Below, one piece after another: positions 54,211-62,346 of a stretch of DNA of 64,000 nt; positions within the stretch are counted from its first letter, which is position 1; every line of letters starts with the position of its first letter. The translations under genes and the position numbers were made by a program. The DNA comes from an uncultured Ignavibacteriota bacterium (GTDB lineage: Bacteria > Bacteroidota > Ignavibacteria > UBA10030 > UBA8401). Location: NCBI GenBank assembly GCA_903884005.1, contig CAISDA010000033.1, positions 124,001 through 188,000 of the forward strand. Reading direction: 5' to 3'. The notes below the pieces were generated by a model, which did no database searches, had not been told where the DNA came from, and saw only the letters and a list, made by a program, of their open reading frames with translations.

Positions 54211-55596
54211 TTATTTTTTATTGATCTTTCCCTTTACTTCAATTTTGATGACACTGGCGATCGGATCCGGCGCTGCTGCCGGTACATCGATCGTCATTCC
54301 TTCATCCGTCGACGAGATCTTCAGTGTTTCTCGGTTTGCGACAAGTGTCGCGGACACACATTCATTGTTCACACCCGCGACCATCAGTTTTTTGTCCGCC
54401 GGCCAATCGAACACGGAAAGGTAGAGTGTTGTCACGTCCCCATGCTCTTTCATTGTGCAGCGGCCCCACGGCAGCACATGCAGCGGACTGGCTTTGGTGC
54501 CATAGATCGCCTCACCATTGATCTTCATCCACGCCCCCATCGCCTTCAGTGCTTCCACGCTCTGTTCCGGAAATTCTCCTTCAGCGGTCGGACCGACGTT
54601 CAGCAAATAATTTCCGCCTTTCGACGCAATGTCTATGAGATTGCGTATGAGCGTTGACGGTGTCTTCCATTTATTGTCGTCGCGTTTATACCCCCACGTC
54701 CCGTTCATGGTCATGCAGGTTTCCCAATCCTTGCCGTCGAGATCGCTCAGGTTTGGAATTTTTTGTTCCGGTGTCTTAAAATCTCCAGGGAAATTCGGAC
54801 GCTTCAGGCGGTCATTGGTGATGATGTTCGGCTGAAGCTTCAAGAGGGCGGTCAATTTTTCGGCAAATTCATCGGTCATGTTCGTCGGCGTATCCCACCA
54901 GAGCACTGCCACGTCGCCGTAGTTCGTCAATATTTCTTTCACCTGCGGTACGGCTACCCCGTCCATGTAATCGGCCATGCTCGCCGTCGTCTGTGCCGGA
55001 TCCCAATGTCCCGCATGCTCTGCGGTGTATGCATCGATCATGGAAGAATCAGGGTTCGGCCAGCCTTCGCTTGTTGCTTTGCGTGCAACCGCTCCGCCGG
55101 GATTGTACCAATCCTGCGCCTGGGAATAATAGAATCCCAATTTGATACCGTATTTTTTGCACGCTGCTGCAAGCGGCAGCAGCAGGTCCTTCCCGTAAGG
55201 CGTCGCATCGACCGCGTTCCACTGACTGACTTTTGTTTTGAATAACGCGAATCCGTCGTGATGTTTCGCTGTGATCACAATGTATTTCATGCCGGCATCC
55301 TTTGCCATGCTCACCCAGGCATCCGCATCATAGTTCACCGGATTGAATTGTTTTGCAAATGCCTGGTACTCGGGAACCGGAATTTTACCCCTGTTCATGA
55401 TCCATTCGGCGGCCTTATTGATCTTGTGATCGTTATAGATGCCCGCAGGCACGGCGTAGACGCCCCAATGGATGAACATGCCGAACCGTGCATCCCGCCA
55501 CCACTGCATGCGTTCATTGCGGGGCAATTCGCTTTGCGCGAAACCGGATTGAAAAGACCCGATAATCATCATGATGACGAAAAGAATTTTTTTCAT
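54211..55596 (-). CDS. Alpha-L-fucosidase, GH29
   Basis: Exported glycoside hydrolase of 461 residues. Signal peptide 1-20. GH29 features in order: WWRDARFGMFIHWGVYAVPAG, KYIVITAKHHDGFALF, GIKLGFYYSQAQDWYNP and VAVLWWDTPTNM, whose Asp235 is the likely nucleophile. LLNVGPTAEGEFPEQSVEAL is also typical. A C-terminal beta domain ends without a sorting tail, so the enzyme is probably periplasmic. It would release terminal alpha-L-fucose from imported fragments, which implies a fucosylated target, though some members of this group also take related sugars. ATG 55596 begins the signal. It lies between the PL6 genes and module III. Confidence 0.88.
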   Translation of the reverse strand: MKKILFVIMMIIGSFQSGFAQSELPRNERMQWWRDARFGMFIHWGVYAVPAGIYNDHKINKAAEWIMNRGKIPVPEYQAFAKQFNPVNYDADAWVSMAKDAGMKYIVITAKHHDGFALFKTKVSQWNAVDATPYGKDLLLPLAAACKKYGIKLGFYYSQAQDWYNPGGAVARKATSEGWPNPDSSMIDAYTAEHAGHWDPAQTTASMADYMDGVAVPQVKEILTNYGDVAVLWWDTPTNMTDEFAEKLTALLKLQPNIITNDRLKRPNFPGDFKTPEQKIPNLSDLDGKDWETCMTMNGTWGYKRDDNKWKTPSTLIRNLIDIASKGGNYLLNVGPTAEGEFPEQSVEALKAMGAWMKINGEAIYGTKASPLHVLPWGRCTMKEHGDVTTLYLSVFDWPADKKLMVAGVNNECVSATLVANRETLKISSTDEGMTIDVPAAAPDPIASVIKIEVKGKINKK

Positions 55597-55701
55597 AGCA
55601 TGCTCATGGCTGAGGTGCAATTATTGATGGGCAACGTGACTGTGATTTCACTCGGTTGTGCCGTACGGCGGGGCAGCGTATATATGCAGCGGCGCGCCAT
55701 A

Positions 55702-55723
55702 GTGCGGCGCTCTGCCGCCGCAC
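55702..55723. terminator. GC-rich hairpin between module III and the fucosidase gene
   Basis: Perfect 8-bp arms GTGCGGCG (55702-55709) and CGCCGCAC (55716-55723) with a 6-base loop, 38 bases after the stop of the small barrel gene of module III. There is no U-tract, so it may be a terminator-like or repeat structure. It suggests that the fucosidase gene is transcribed apart from module III. Confidence 0.4.
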
Positions 55724-55760
55724 ATGGTGCTTCGGAAAGGTCGAGGGGCGGAAACGAATG

Positions 55761-56441
55761 TCACAAACGAACGTTAATTCCGGCGGTCAGCGGTATATAC
55801 GACGTACCAAGCCCATTCGAAAATCCGTGAACGTACCGTGCTTCAACAAATAGATTCACAAGGGATGTCATATGAACATCCAGGCCCACACCGAATTGCG
55901 CGAGAGCCGATGTTGTACTTCCGCCGGTAATTGTTTGCAGGGCGGTCATTGAAATGTTCGAACCGTTTGCGGTCATGACACTCGTCGTCGGCAGCGAAAT
56001 CTCGCCGAGCGAAAGACTCATCACGCCGACTCCCGCGAGCACATACGGAGACAGCGGTCCGGAGCGGTGCGAAGGGGAAAAGCGAATCGTGGCCGATGCC
56101 GACGCAACGGAGCTTGGATCGGCCGTTGGAGCCAATGAAACATCGGTGAACGCCCATATATCACGCATGTATTGCGTGTCGAAACTGCTGCTGATTCCCG
56201 CCGGTTTCAGTGCGAATTTATAGTACTCGACCGAGCCGACAAGCGTGACGGTTTCAGACATGGGAATGCCCACTCCGACACCGACACCATATTGCATTTT
56301 CCAATAGTTTGAAAATGTCATCGGCGAGGATGGAAGCACATAGCCGCTGCTCAAACTGACTTCAATGCCGGATTGCTGCTGTGCACTCACCGGCGTCAGC
56401 GTCAACAGTACGAGTGCGAACAGAATGCTTAATCGTTTCAT
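55761..56441 (-). CDS. Small outer-membrane barrel protein, module III
   Basis: Exported protein of 226 residues, paralogue of 36870-37550 and of exactly equal length. Signal peptide MKRLSILFALVLLTLTPVSAQ; then EVSLSSGYVLPSSPMTFSNYW, KFALKPAG, FDTQYMRDIW, amphipathic strands and a closing SYIPLTAGINVRL. Predicted outer-membrane barrel of unknown role. The ATG at 56441 has TGGAAAA nine bases upstream; the longer frame to 56543 overlaps the lipoprotein gene and is rejected. It is the last gene of module III. Confidence 0.75.
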   Translation of the reverse strand: MKRLSILFALVLLTLTPVSAQQQSGIEVSLSSGYVLPSSPMTFSNYWKMQYGVGVGVGIPMSETVTLVGSVEYYKFALKPAGISSSFDTQYMRDIWAFTDVSLAPTADPSSVASASATIRFSPSHRSGPLSPYVLAGVGVMSLSLGEISLPTTSVMTANGSNISMTALQTITGGSTTSALAQFGVGLDVHMTSLVNLFVEARYVHGFSNGLGTSYIPLTAGINVRL

Positions 56442-56494
56442 GATAGTTTTCCAGTAGAACGTTAATGTCCACGACGTCTTCGATGCACGGAAGA

Positions 56495-57247
56495 TTAATT
56501 TAAGAAGTAGGAAACCAGCTCGTCTCTGCGCACGCGAATCCATCTCCCACCCGCTGTCCGCTGATATTTTTCGATCAGGAAAAGACCGAAACCGGGTTTG
56601 AAGTAATAATTGGTATAATCGGTGCGCTTCACATAGGACTGCGTATATTGAAAGTAAGGCGCCGAGCCAAGAGTTGTTCTGACCGAATCGTTGCCTTTTG
56701 ATGCAAAGACCGTTTTTACCGAATCGGCGATCGTTATGATCCTGTCTCCGGAAGCCCAGATGCTCGTATCCGCGCCGACGTACCGCGCGGGGTTTGCATC
56801 GCCAACCGACGCCCTGAAATTGAATGCCGTTTGTTCGAAGAACCGTGTATCATTTGCCGACCGCATGCAGAGATTCTCAACGCTGTCCACCTGCCAGCAC
56901 ATCCGCGCACCCATTTCTCCCTGTATCAGGTACCAGACCAGCGCATCCCTGTTGATATTTTTCCTGTTCGTGTTCGGAGGCACGAGCGGAATCAGGCTCG
57001 TGTCCGCGGTCACCGTATCGAGCACGCTCAGTGTGTAGGTGTACCGCGTTTTCTCCGCGCCCGTCGTATCATAGAGTATCACCGCATAATTCCAACGATT
57101 GCCAACGGCCAAAGGGACCAGTGATTTTGTCCCCACCGAGTAACGGCCGTTCGTTGAACCGGGGGTGAGCGGGTCAAGGTTTTCTGTGCAGGCTGGGATG
57201 AGCAGCGATGCCGATAGCAATAAAAGCGTGATCAGTACATTTTTCAT
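56495..57247 (-). CDS. Putative lipoprotein, module III
   Basis: Lipoprotein of 250 residues with lipobox LLIPAC (Cys20) and then TENLDPLTPGSTNGRYSVG. Paralogue of 37605-38351; shared blocks include MGARMCWQVDSVENLCMR, RFFEQTAFNFRASVGD, and YYFKPGFGLFLIEK. No known domain. GAGGA six bases before the ATG at 57247 fixes the start. Between it and the FadL-like gene stand a hairpin repeat and a MITE-like element (about 245 bases), absent at the same place in module II, so the insertions came after duplication or the module was copied first. Confidence 0.8.
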   Translation of the reverse strand: MKNVLITLLLLSASLLIPACTENLDPLTPGSTNGRYSVGTKSLVPLAVGNRWNYAVILYDTTGAEKTRYTYTLSVLDTVTADTSLIPLVPPNTNRKNINRDALVWYLIQGEMGARMCWQVDSVENLCMRSANDTRFFEQTAFNFRASVGDANPARYVGADTSIWASGDRIITIADSVKTVFASKGNDSVRTTLGSAPYFQYTQSYVKRTDYTNYYFKPGFGLFLIEKYQRTAGGRWIRVRRDELVSYFLN

Positions 57248-57270
57248 TTCATTCCTCACGTTGCGATAAT

Positions 57271-57291
57271 GGGCGAGATAACATCTCGCCC
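57271..57291. repeat. GGGCGAGAT hairpin repeat, copy 4
   Basis: Perfect arms GGGCGAGAT (57271-57279) and ATCTCGCCC (57283-57291) with loop AAC, then CTACAAAA as also seen after related copies. Lies upstream of the module III lipoprotein gene, next to a MITE-like element. Confidence 0.75.
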
Positions 57292-57316
57292 TACAAAAAT
57301 CACGTTCATTTAAAGT

Positions 57317-57489
57317 AACGACTCAGTATGCACCAAAGCCATTGTCATCCTGAGCGAAGCGAAGGATCTTAAAGAGTGATCGATACAGGCAACATTTAAT
57401 TCATGCTCCCCGTTGCTGACGTTTTTTAGATTCTTCGGTCGCTCGAGCTCCCTCAGAATGACAGGGATTATCGATTGCGCTGAGTAGTT
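57317..57489. repeat. MITE-like element, full-length copy
   Basis: About 173 bases with imperfect terminal inverted repeats: left ACTCAGTATGCACCAAAGCC then TTGTCATCCTGAG; right, read inward on the other strand, ACTCAGCGCAATCGATAATC then TGTCATTCTGAG. Inner arms GCGAAGGATCTT and AGATTCTTCGGTCGC pair. It has no coding capacity. It separates the FadL-like and lipoprotein genes of module III. Confidence 0.65.
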
Positions 57490-57494
57490 TCCAT

Positions 57495-59033
57495 TTAAAA
57501 ACGGTAAGCAAGCTCCATCACGAATTGATGCTGTTCTCGTGTGTTATAGTTGACATTCGATTGATAGATATCCTGGTATTTCAGAAGCGAATATTCGTAT
57601 GCGCAATCGATCCTGATGTTCCCCAGATTGATGCCTGCTCCGAACGAATAGATTCCGCCGCGGGCCGGCTCGTCAATAATTGCCGAACCATCCGGCGAGA
57701 ACGCCTGGATGTCCTCACGGAAACCGCCGCGAAGCGCCAGCAGGTCACTGGCAAGGTATTCTATACCGAGACGCATCGCTGCCTTGTTTCCTGACCACGG
57801 GTGCGTTGTCGTGCCGGTGTAGCTCGACGTCAATTCCACCGATCCTAAATTTCTCAATTCATAATCGAACGCGATCGTCCATTTGTCCGTCGGTGTCAGC
57901 ACAATTCCCAGCGTATAGGAAAACGGGAACCTGATATTATCCGTGCCGCTTTCGTGATACGCTCTCGCGACCAGGCTGTCGAAGTTCGCATAACGCACCC
58001 TGCGCGATCTCAGTGTCGAATCGATGGTAACGTCGCGGTCCCACTTTCGTGTGATCGTCATGGTCGGTTTCACGCTGAGGCCAATGCTGTAGCGCTCCTG
58101 TTGAAAATGAAGTCCGAGGATCGCATTCGTTCCGGAGTACGTCGAGGTCCCGATTTGTGACTGCGCGCAAAAAACGGTGTCCACCATGAAGTTGGCAGCT
58201 GTGCCGTTGGAGATCGCGATATTAATGTGACCTCGTCCCTGGCGACGTTCATTGTCATCCGAGGAGCCTGTAAGAATTGCCACCGATGCGCCGACCCTGA
58301 GCCCCGGCAGCACTGTCACGGACAGGCCGGGAGTAATACCGTAGACAGAACCCGTCCGTTCGCGTCGATATTGATACCACTCGACATGGACGGTGTCGTT
58401 CAGTTTCGTGATCAAAAACGGATCCGGACGCTGCTGGCCAAGATACGGCGACATGGAATTGTTGTTCTGATAATAGTTGTCGAGATCCATCATCTGCGCC
58501 ACACCGACGCCCGCGGCGGCATTCATGCCTGCAATGGTGAATGGCATGGCGGCAGCCAGCGACAGCGGCTGTGTACGTGAGGATTTTTTTTCCCAGTTCG
58601 GCGTGATGTTGTCGTATTGTTTCTGCAGCTTCGACCAGGCGCTTAATGGCAGGCCCGGTACCCCGTTGCTGTCGGGCGTCTTGATGGTGCCGGTCAGGCC
58701 TTCAAACATGACGCTGATGCCGGGAAGGTTTCTCATCGGAACCCATTCCTGCGTCTGCTGCCGGTCGGCGGTGATGAAGATGCCGCTGCCCCGTATTTCA
58801 AAAGACGTGAGCCGCGAAAGAGCGGCAGGATTTGAAAAGAGAGCGGATGCATCGTTCGCACTTGCCGCTCCGGTGCCGCCCATGGAGCGCGAACGGACGC
58901 CGATGACGGAAAATTGATCGAGTCCCTGAACACTGAGCGGACTCGCGGCAGGCTGAGCGACCAGGATCGACGTACAGCTGAGAACTGCAGCAATGATCAC
59001 GACGTACATTTTTTTATCGAGACTCGATTTCAT
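57495..59033 (-). CDS. FadL/OmpP1-like outer-membrane barrel, module III
   Basis: Exported protein of 512 residues, paralogue of the module II protein at 38422-39957. Signal peptide 1-26, hatch motif SRSMGGTGAASANDASALFSNPAALSRL, barrel and terminal aromatic strand (ELAYRF). The start ATG overlaps the stop of the PorV-like gene by four bases, exactly as in module II, so coupled translation is conserved. As a FadL relative it may pass a small, perhaps hydrophobic, molecule, or have become an accessory of the T9SS/TonB assembly. Substrate unknown. Confidence 0.83.
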   Translation of the reverse strand: MKSSLDKKMYVVIIAAVLSCTSILVAQPAASPLSVQGLDQFSVIGVRSRSMGGTGAASANDASALFSNPAALSRLTSFEIRGSGIFITADRQQTQEWVPMRNLPGISVMFEGLTGTIKTPDSNGVPGLPLSAWSKLQKQYDNITPNWEKKSSRTQPLSLAAAMPFTIAGMNAAAGVGVAQMMDLDNYYQNNNSMSPYLGQQRPDPFLITKLNDTVHVEWYQYRRERTGSVYGITPGLSVTVLPGLRVGASVAILTGSSDDNERRQGRGHINIAISNGTAANFMVDTVFCAQSQIGTSTYSGTNAILGLHFQQERYSIGLSVKPTMTITRKWDRDVTIDSTLRSRRVRYANFDSLVARAYHESGTDNIRFPFSYTLGIVLTPTDKWTIAFDYELRNLGSVELTSSYTGTTTHPWSGNKAAMRLGIEYLASDLLALRGGFREDIQAFSPDGSAIIDEPARGGIYSFGAGINLGNIRIDCAYEYSLLKYQDIYQSNVNYNTREQHQFVMELAYRF

Positions 59034-60085
59034 CGGAATTGCACTCCTAAACTGATGCGATGCACTGTATTCAAATATTCACTCATTTTACCGTAGCTGT
59101 AATCGACGCTCATCGGCCACCCTGAAATATCGGTGTGCACTCCGGCGCCGAATGTCAATCCTTCACTATCGTAGTCGACTTTGTACCCCGCGCGCAGCGC
59201 GATGATTTCCGAGAATGAATACTCCGCGCCCACGTGCATTTGCTGCTCGTAGTCGTTCGGCTGGAAGAGATCGTAGGCAAGCGTGAACCGGTTCATATTG
59301 TCCCGGAAGAACAGGCCTTCCTTGCCGAAGAGATTTGCCGAAACACCCAAACGAAACGCCAGAGGAGCCGGATGGGCGACATCGGCGAATTTCACCTGAC
59401 CACCGAAATTCTGCACCGATACGCCGAGCTGAACGGATCGGAAGCCGGTGTTATACAACATGCCGAAATCGAACAGCAGCACGTCGGCGTACGTCTTGTA
59501 TGTCGTCTTCTCCCCCGTCACGCTGTTGACAAGCGTGATGATCTGATCGGACCACAGGGATTCCATGGCGTATTTTGCCGTCAACGCAGCCGAAAATTTA
59601 TCGGTGAACTGTTTCGCATACGACACTCCAAGCACATACGAATACGGCGTGAACGAACGTCCGGTCAATCCGGCATTGAAAAACGGCTGGCCGTTCGCGG
59701 GAATGACGAGATCCACCGCGTCGGCGCGCGTTTCGTCCATTCGTCCATAATCAATATATTGGAATTGAAAACCGGCCGTTCCCAGGTCTCCCAATGGCAG
59801 TCCGTATGCCAGCGCAACCTGCTTCGTGTCGAACAGCCACATGGTAAGGGTGGAGGAGATCTCGTGATTGTCGAGCTTCGTTAATCCCGCAGGATTCCAA
59901 AAAACGGCATCGGCACCCGACGCAAGCGACACGAATGCATCGCCCATTGCCGTTGCGCGGGCTGTCGGCATCACCTTCAGGAACTGGAGTGAACTTGTGC
60001 CGACCTTTTGCGATTGCCCCTGCTCAATGCACACTGCAAGCAAAAGCATGGTCACTACTAATCGATGTGTATGTTTCATAGTCAT
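59030..60085 (-). CDS. PorV/PorQ-like outer-membrane protein (UPF0164), module III
   Basis: Outer-membrane barrel of 351 residues, same length as its module II paralogue. Signal peptide 1-25, then KVGTSSLQFLKVMPTARATAM and GDAFVSLASGADAVFWNPAG, ending TVHRISLGVQFR. It belongs to the family of the T9SS carrier PorV. ATG 60085 (MTMKHT) lies nine bases after the stop of the ~740-residue protein gene. No strong ribosome site is seen. Conservation of length, spacing and gene order with module II argues for a specific task within the module. Confidence 0.83.
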   Translation of the reverse strand: MTMKHTHRLVVTMLLLAVCIEQGQSQKVGTSSLQFLKVMPTARATAMGDAFVSLASGADAVFWNPAGLTKLDNHEISSTLTMWLFDTKQVALAYGLPLGDLGTAGFQFQYIDYGRMDETRADAVDLVIPANGQPFFNAGLTGRSFTPYSYVLGVSYAKQFTDKFSAALTAKYAMESLWSDQIITLVNSVTGEKTTYKTYADVLLFDFGMLYNTGFRSVQLGVSVQNFGGQVKFADVAHPAPLAFRLGVSANLFGKEGLFFRDNMNRFTLAYDLFQPNDYEQQMHVGAEYSFSEIIALRAGYKVDYDSEGLTFGAGVHTDISGWPMSVDYSYGKMSEYLNTVHRISLGVQFR

Positions 60086-60094
60086 CTGCTTAGC

Positions 60095-62326
60095 TCAATT
60101 GATAATAACGAACTTGCCATGCGTGCGGGAGCCGTCCGGTGAATCGACGACGAAGAAATACACGCCCGAAGCAATTAATTGATTGTTACGTGTTACCTGA
60201 AAATATGCCTGATCATTTTTATCGATGTCATGTTCGATCGTCTGCACCAACTGTCCGCTGTACGAGAAGATGCGGATCGTGCATGTGTGGGGAAGATTAT
60301 AAAAACGGAGCTGCGAATTAATGTCTCCGCCGACGCTCTCGCCGCTCTGGCCCGATTTGACAATGAATGGATTCGGCGCAACGAACACTTTGCCGAGGGT
60401 CGGCGCCGACCCGATCGTGGATTGATGCAGCGTCAGGTTCGTCCGCCCGCTCTTGTTGTTTTTATTATCGACCGACAGCACGGAGTAATAGAAATAATCG
60501 CCGATTCTCGAATTCTTGTCGATGAATTGATACTTCCCGTTGACGAAGTACTGTGCTTCACCACGTGCAACGGAGACCAGCTTTGTCCATGGACCGAGTG
60601 CGCTCGACGCCTTGTACACATCGTAATGGTCGAACGTGCCCTGCATCCGGGGAGTTTGAAATGATTCCACCTGAGCTCCCCACACGATTCGGTTTTCTCC
60701 CTGCAGCGTATTTTCGATCGTGATCGCGGGCGCCGGCACTGGAATTGGAAGACGATACACGCCGTGCGCATTGTATTTTTCCGGCCAGAATTGCATTGCA
60801 TTATGGTTGGTCAGCGCTTCGCCTGTGTATGCCTGGATCGCACGGTCCGCCACCTCGCGCACTGTCACGACGTTCGAATTGACATAATCCGGCAGAGCAT
60901 ACTTGCTCAGGTAGTCGCTGCCCCAGATGACCGACGTGTTGACGGAATTCGGGTTGAGGTCCTTTTGCGTATTCGTCTGCCAGTAGTTCGGCACCGTATA
61001 GAACGCGTACAACGCATCGCCGGCTTCAGCCGTCGGGGGACTGGTTTGTCCGTTGCTGCCTCCGATATCCTTTACTCCTGCGGCGGTCTCTTCGGCTCGC
61101 GCCGCTCCGTAGCCGCACACTTCGGCGATGGTGATATTGAGTTTTTCACCCACATCCAAATTGAACGGGCCGAAGCAAAAACCCCTTCCGATGCCGAAAT
61201 AATTGCTTTGTCTCCAGTTGAAGGTGCCGCGGCCGAGCCAGTCGCTCCCGAACGTGACGGAATCGGAAATGGCGGCGAGGGAGCGGTTGTTCTGTGTATT
61301 CAGGAACGCCGTGAGAAGCTTCGTCATTGTGTACTGCGACGTCTCCATGCGAAGGCTGTACGGCTGCTTGATATGCCCGTTGACGTCCCACGAATTGGTC
61401 GTGTCCTTGCCGATCAAGATGACCTTCGTATCTCCCTTGCGTGCGAGATGAAGCGTATCGTAATACAGTGCCATGTATCCGGGACACTGAGGACTAAGCA
61501 ATCCGCCGCCGTTTTTCCCGGTTGTCGACCATTCATTAAAATACTTTGTCTCGGGATTTCCCGTGCGGTGATAACCATACTCGAGCCAGCGCTTCGGGTC
61601 CCACCTAGCATAAAAATCGAGTTTTTCAACCACGGTCGGCGCCCAGGAGTCGGTCTTCCTGTTATACCCGAACTTGCCGCCGGTCAGTCCGTTCGAAAAA
61701 TTGATGATCAAGTCCTTGAGCTTCACCGGACGCGGCGGTATCGATGGGCTGCCCGTCAAATCGCCGGTGTTTTGAAATTCGTATTCATAGATGATAAAAT
61801 CGTCGTAATCGGGAAAGCTCCATGCGCGGCTGGTGCGCGTGATGGTGATGCCCGCGGGTGTCGCCCACTTGGAAACGATCTTTTCTTCCGCCTCGTCGGG
61901 ATTGTACGACGGATTCAAACTGCCGTCGCTGAGAACGGGGTAGTTCTCGATCCGCTGCTGACTCAGCGGGAACGAATTGAGATATTCCGCAACGGCGTCG
62001 ATCACGCCGCCGCAATACGCATACAGTCGTCTGGTGGAGTCGACACGGTCCGCACCAAGCTGCACGCCTCCGCCATAGGAATTATGCTGCCCCGTGTATT
62101 GCTTCGCATCCACGATGACGGCGGAATTCGCAGGCCACTCGAACGACGGAATCCCGAGTTCGGTATTGGCATTCGACGTCGCATATTTGCGGCCCAGCTC
62201 GCCGGTGTTATACACGGTCTGATTCAACATTCCGCGTTTGTGTATGAGATAATCTTTTTCCATCTGCGCAGCGGCGACGTTTCCGAGCAGACAGAGAAGA
62301 CATGCGAGCGCTTTGAATTTGCCCAT
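60095..62326 (-). CDS. ~740-residue secreted surface protein with sorting-like tail, module III
   Basis: Exported protein of 743 residues, paralogue of 41019-43283. Signal peptide MGKFKALACLLCLLGNVAAAQ; conserved blocks KDYLIHKRGMLNQTVYN, GIPSFEWPANS, QYTGQHNSYGGGVQ, ENYPVLSDGSLNPSYNPDEAEE, RTSRAWSFPDYDDFIIYEYEF and MALYYDTLHLA. A fibronectin-III-like part follows, then the tail VFVAPNPFIVKSG, LRFYNLPHTCTIRIFSYSGQL, GKFVIIN. AGGAG seven bases before the ATG at 62326 decides the start; an upstream TTG would overlap the receptor gene. No enzyme motif recognised. Likely surface partner of the TonB receptor encoded just upstream; binding function is a hypothesis. Confidence 0.75.
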   Translation of the reverse strand: MGKFKALACLLCLLGNVAAAQMEKDYLIHKRGMLNQTVYNTGELGRKYATSNANTELGIPSFEWPANSAVIVDAKQYTGQHNSYGGGVQLGADRVDSTRRLYAYCGGVIDAVAEYLNSFPLSQQRIENYPVLSDGSLNPSYNPDEAEEKIVSKWATPAGITITRTSRAWSFPDYDDFIIYEYEFQNTGDLTGSPSIPPRPVKLKDLIINFSNGLTGGKFGYNRKTDSWAPTVVEKLDFYARWDPKRWLEYGYHRTGNPETKYFNEWSTTGKNGGGLLSPQCPGYMALYYDTLHLARKGDTKVILIGKDTTNSWDVNGHIKQPYSLRMETSQYTMTKLLTAFLNTQNNRSLAAISDSVTFGSDWLGRGTFNWRQSNYFGIGRGFCFGPFNLDVGEKLNITIAEVCGYGAARAEETAAGVKDIGGSNGQTSPPTAEAGDALYAFYTVPNYWQTNTQKDLNPNSVNTSVIWGSDYLSKYALPDYVNSNVVTVREVADRAIQAYTGEALTNHNAMQFWPEKYNAHGVYRLPIPVPAPAITIENTLQGENRIVWGAQVESFQTPRMQGTFDHYDVYKASSALGPWTKLVSVARGEAQYFVNGKYQFIDKNSRIGDYFYYSVLSVDNKNNKSGRTNLTLHQSTIGSAPTLGKVFVAPNPFIVKSGQSGESVGGDINSQLRFYNLPHTCTIRIFSYSGQLVQTIEHDIDKNDQAYFQVTRNNQLIASGVYFFVVDSPDGSRTHGKFVIIN

Positions 62327-62346
62327 GTGTTGCTCCTGAAAAAAAA

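Noticed and set aside
56442-56543. Longer start for the small barrel gene of module III
   Set aside because: It would overlap the lipoprotein gene, and the signal peptide begins at 56441 as in the paralogue.
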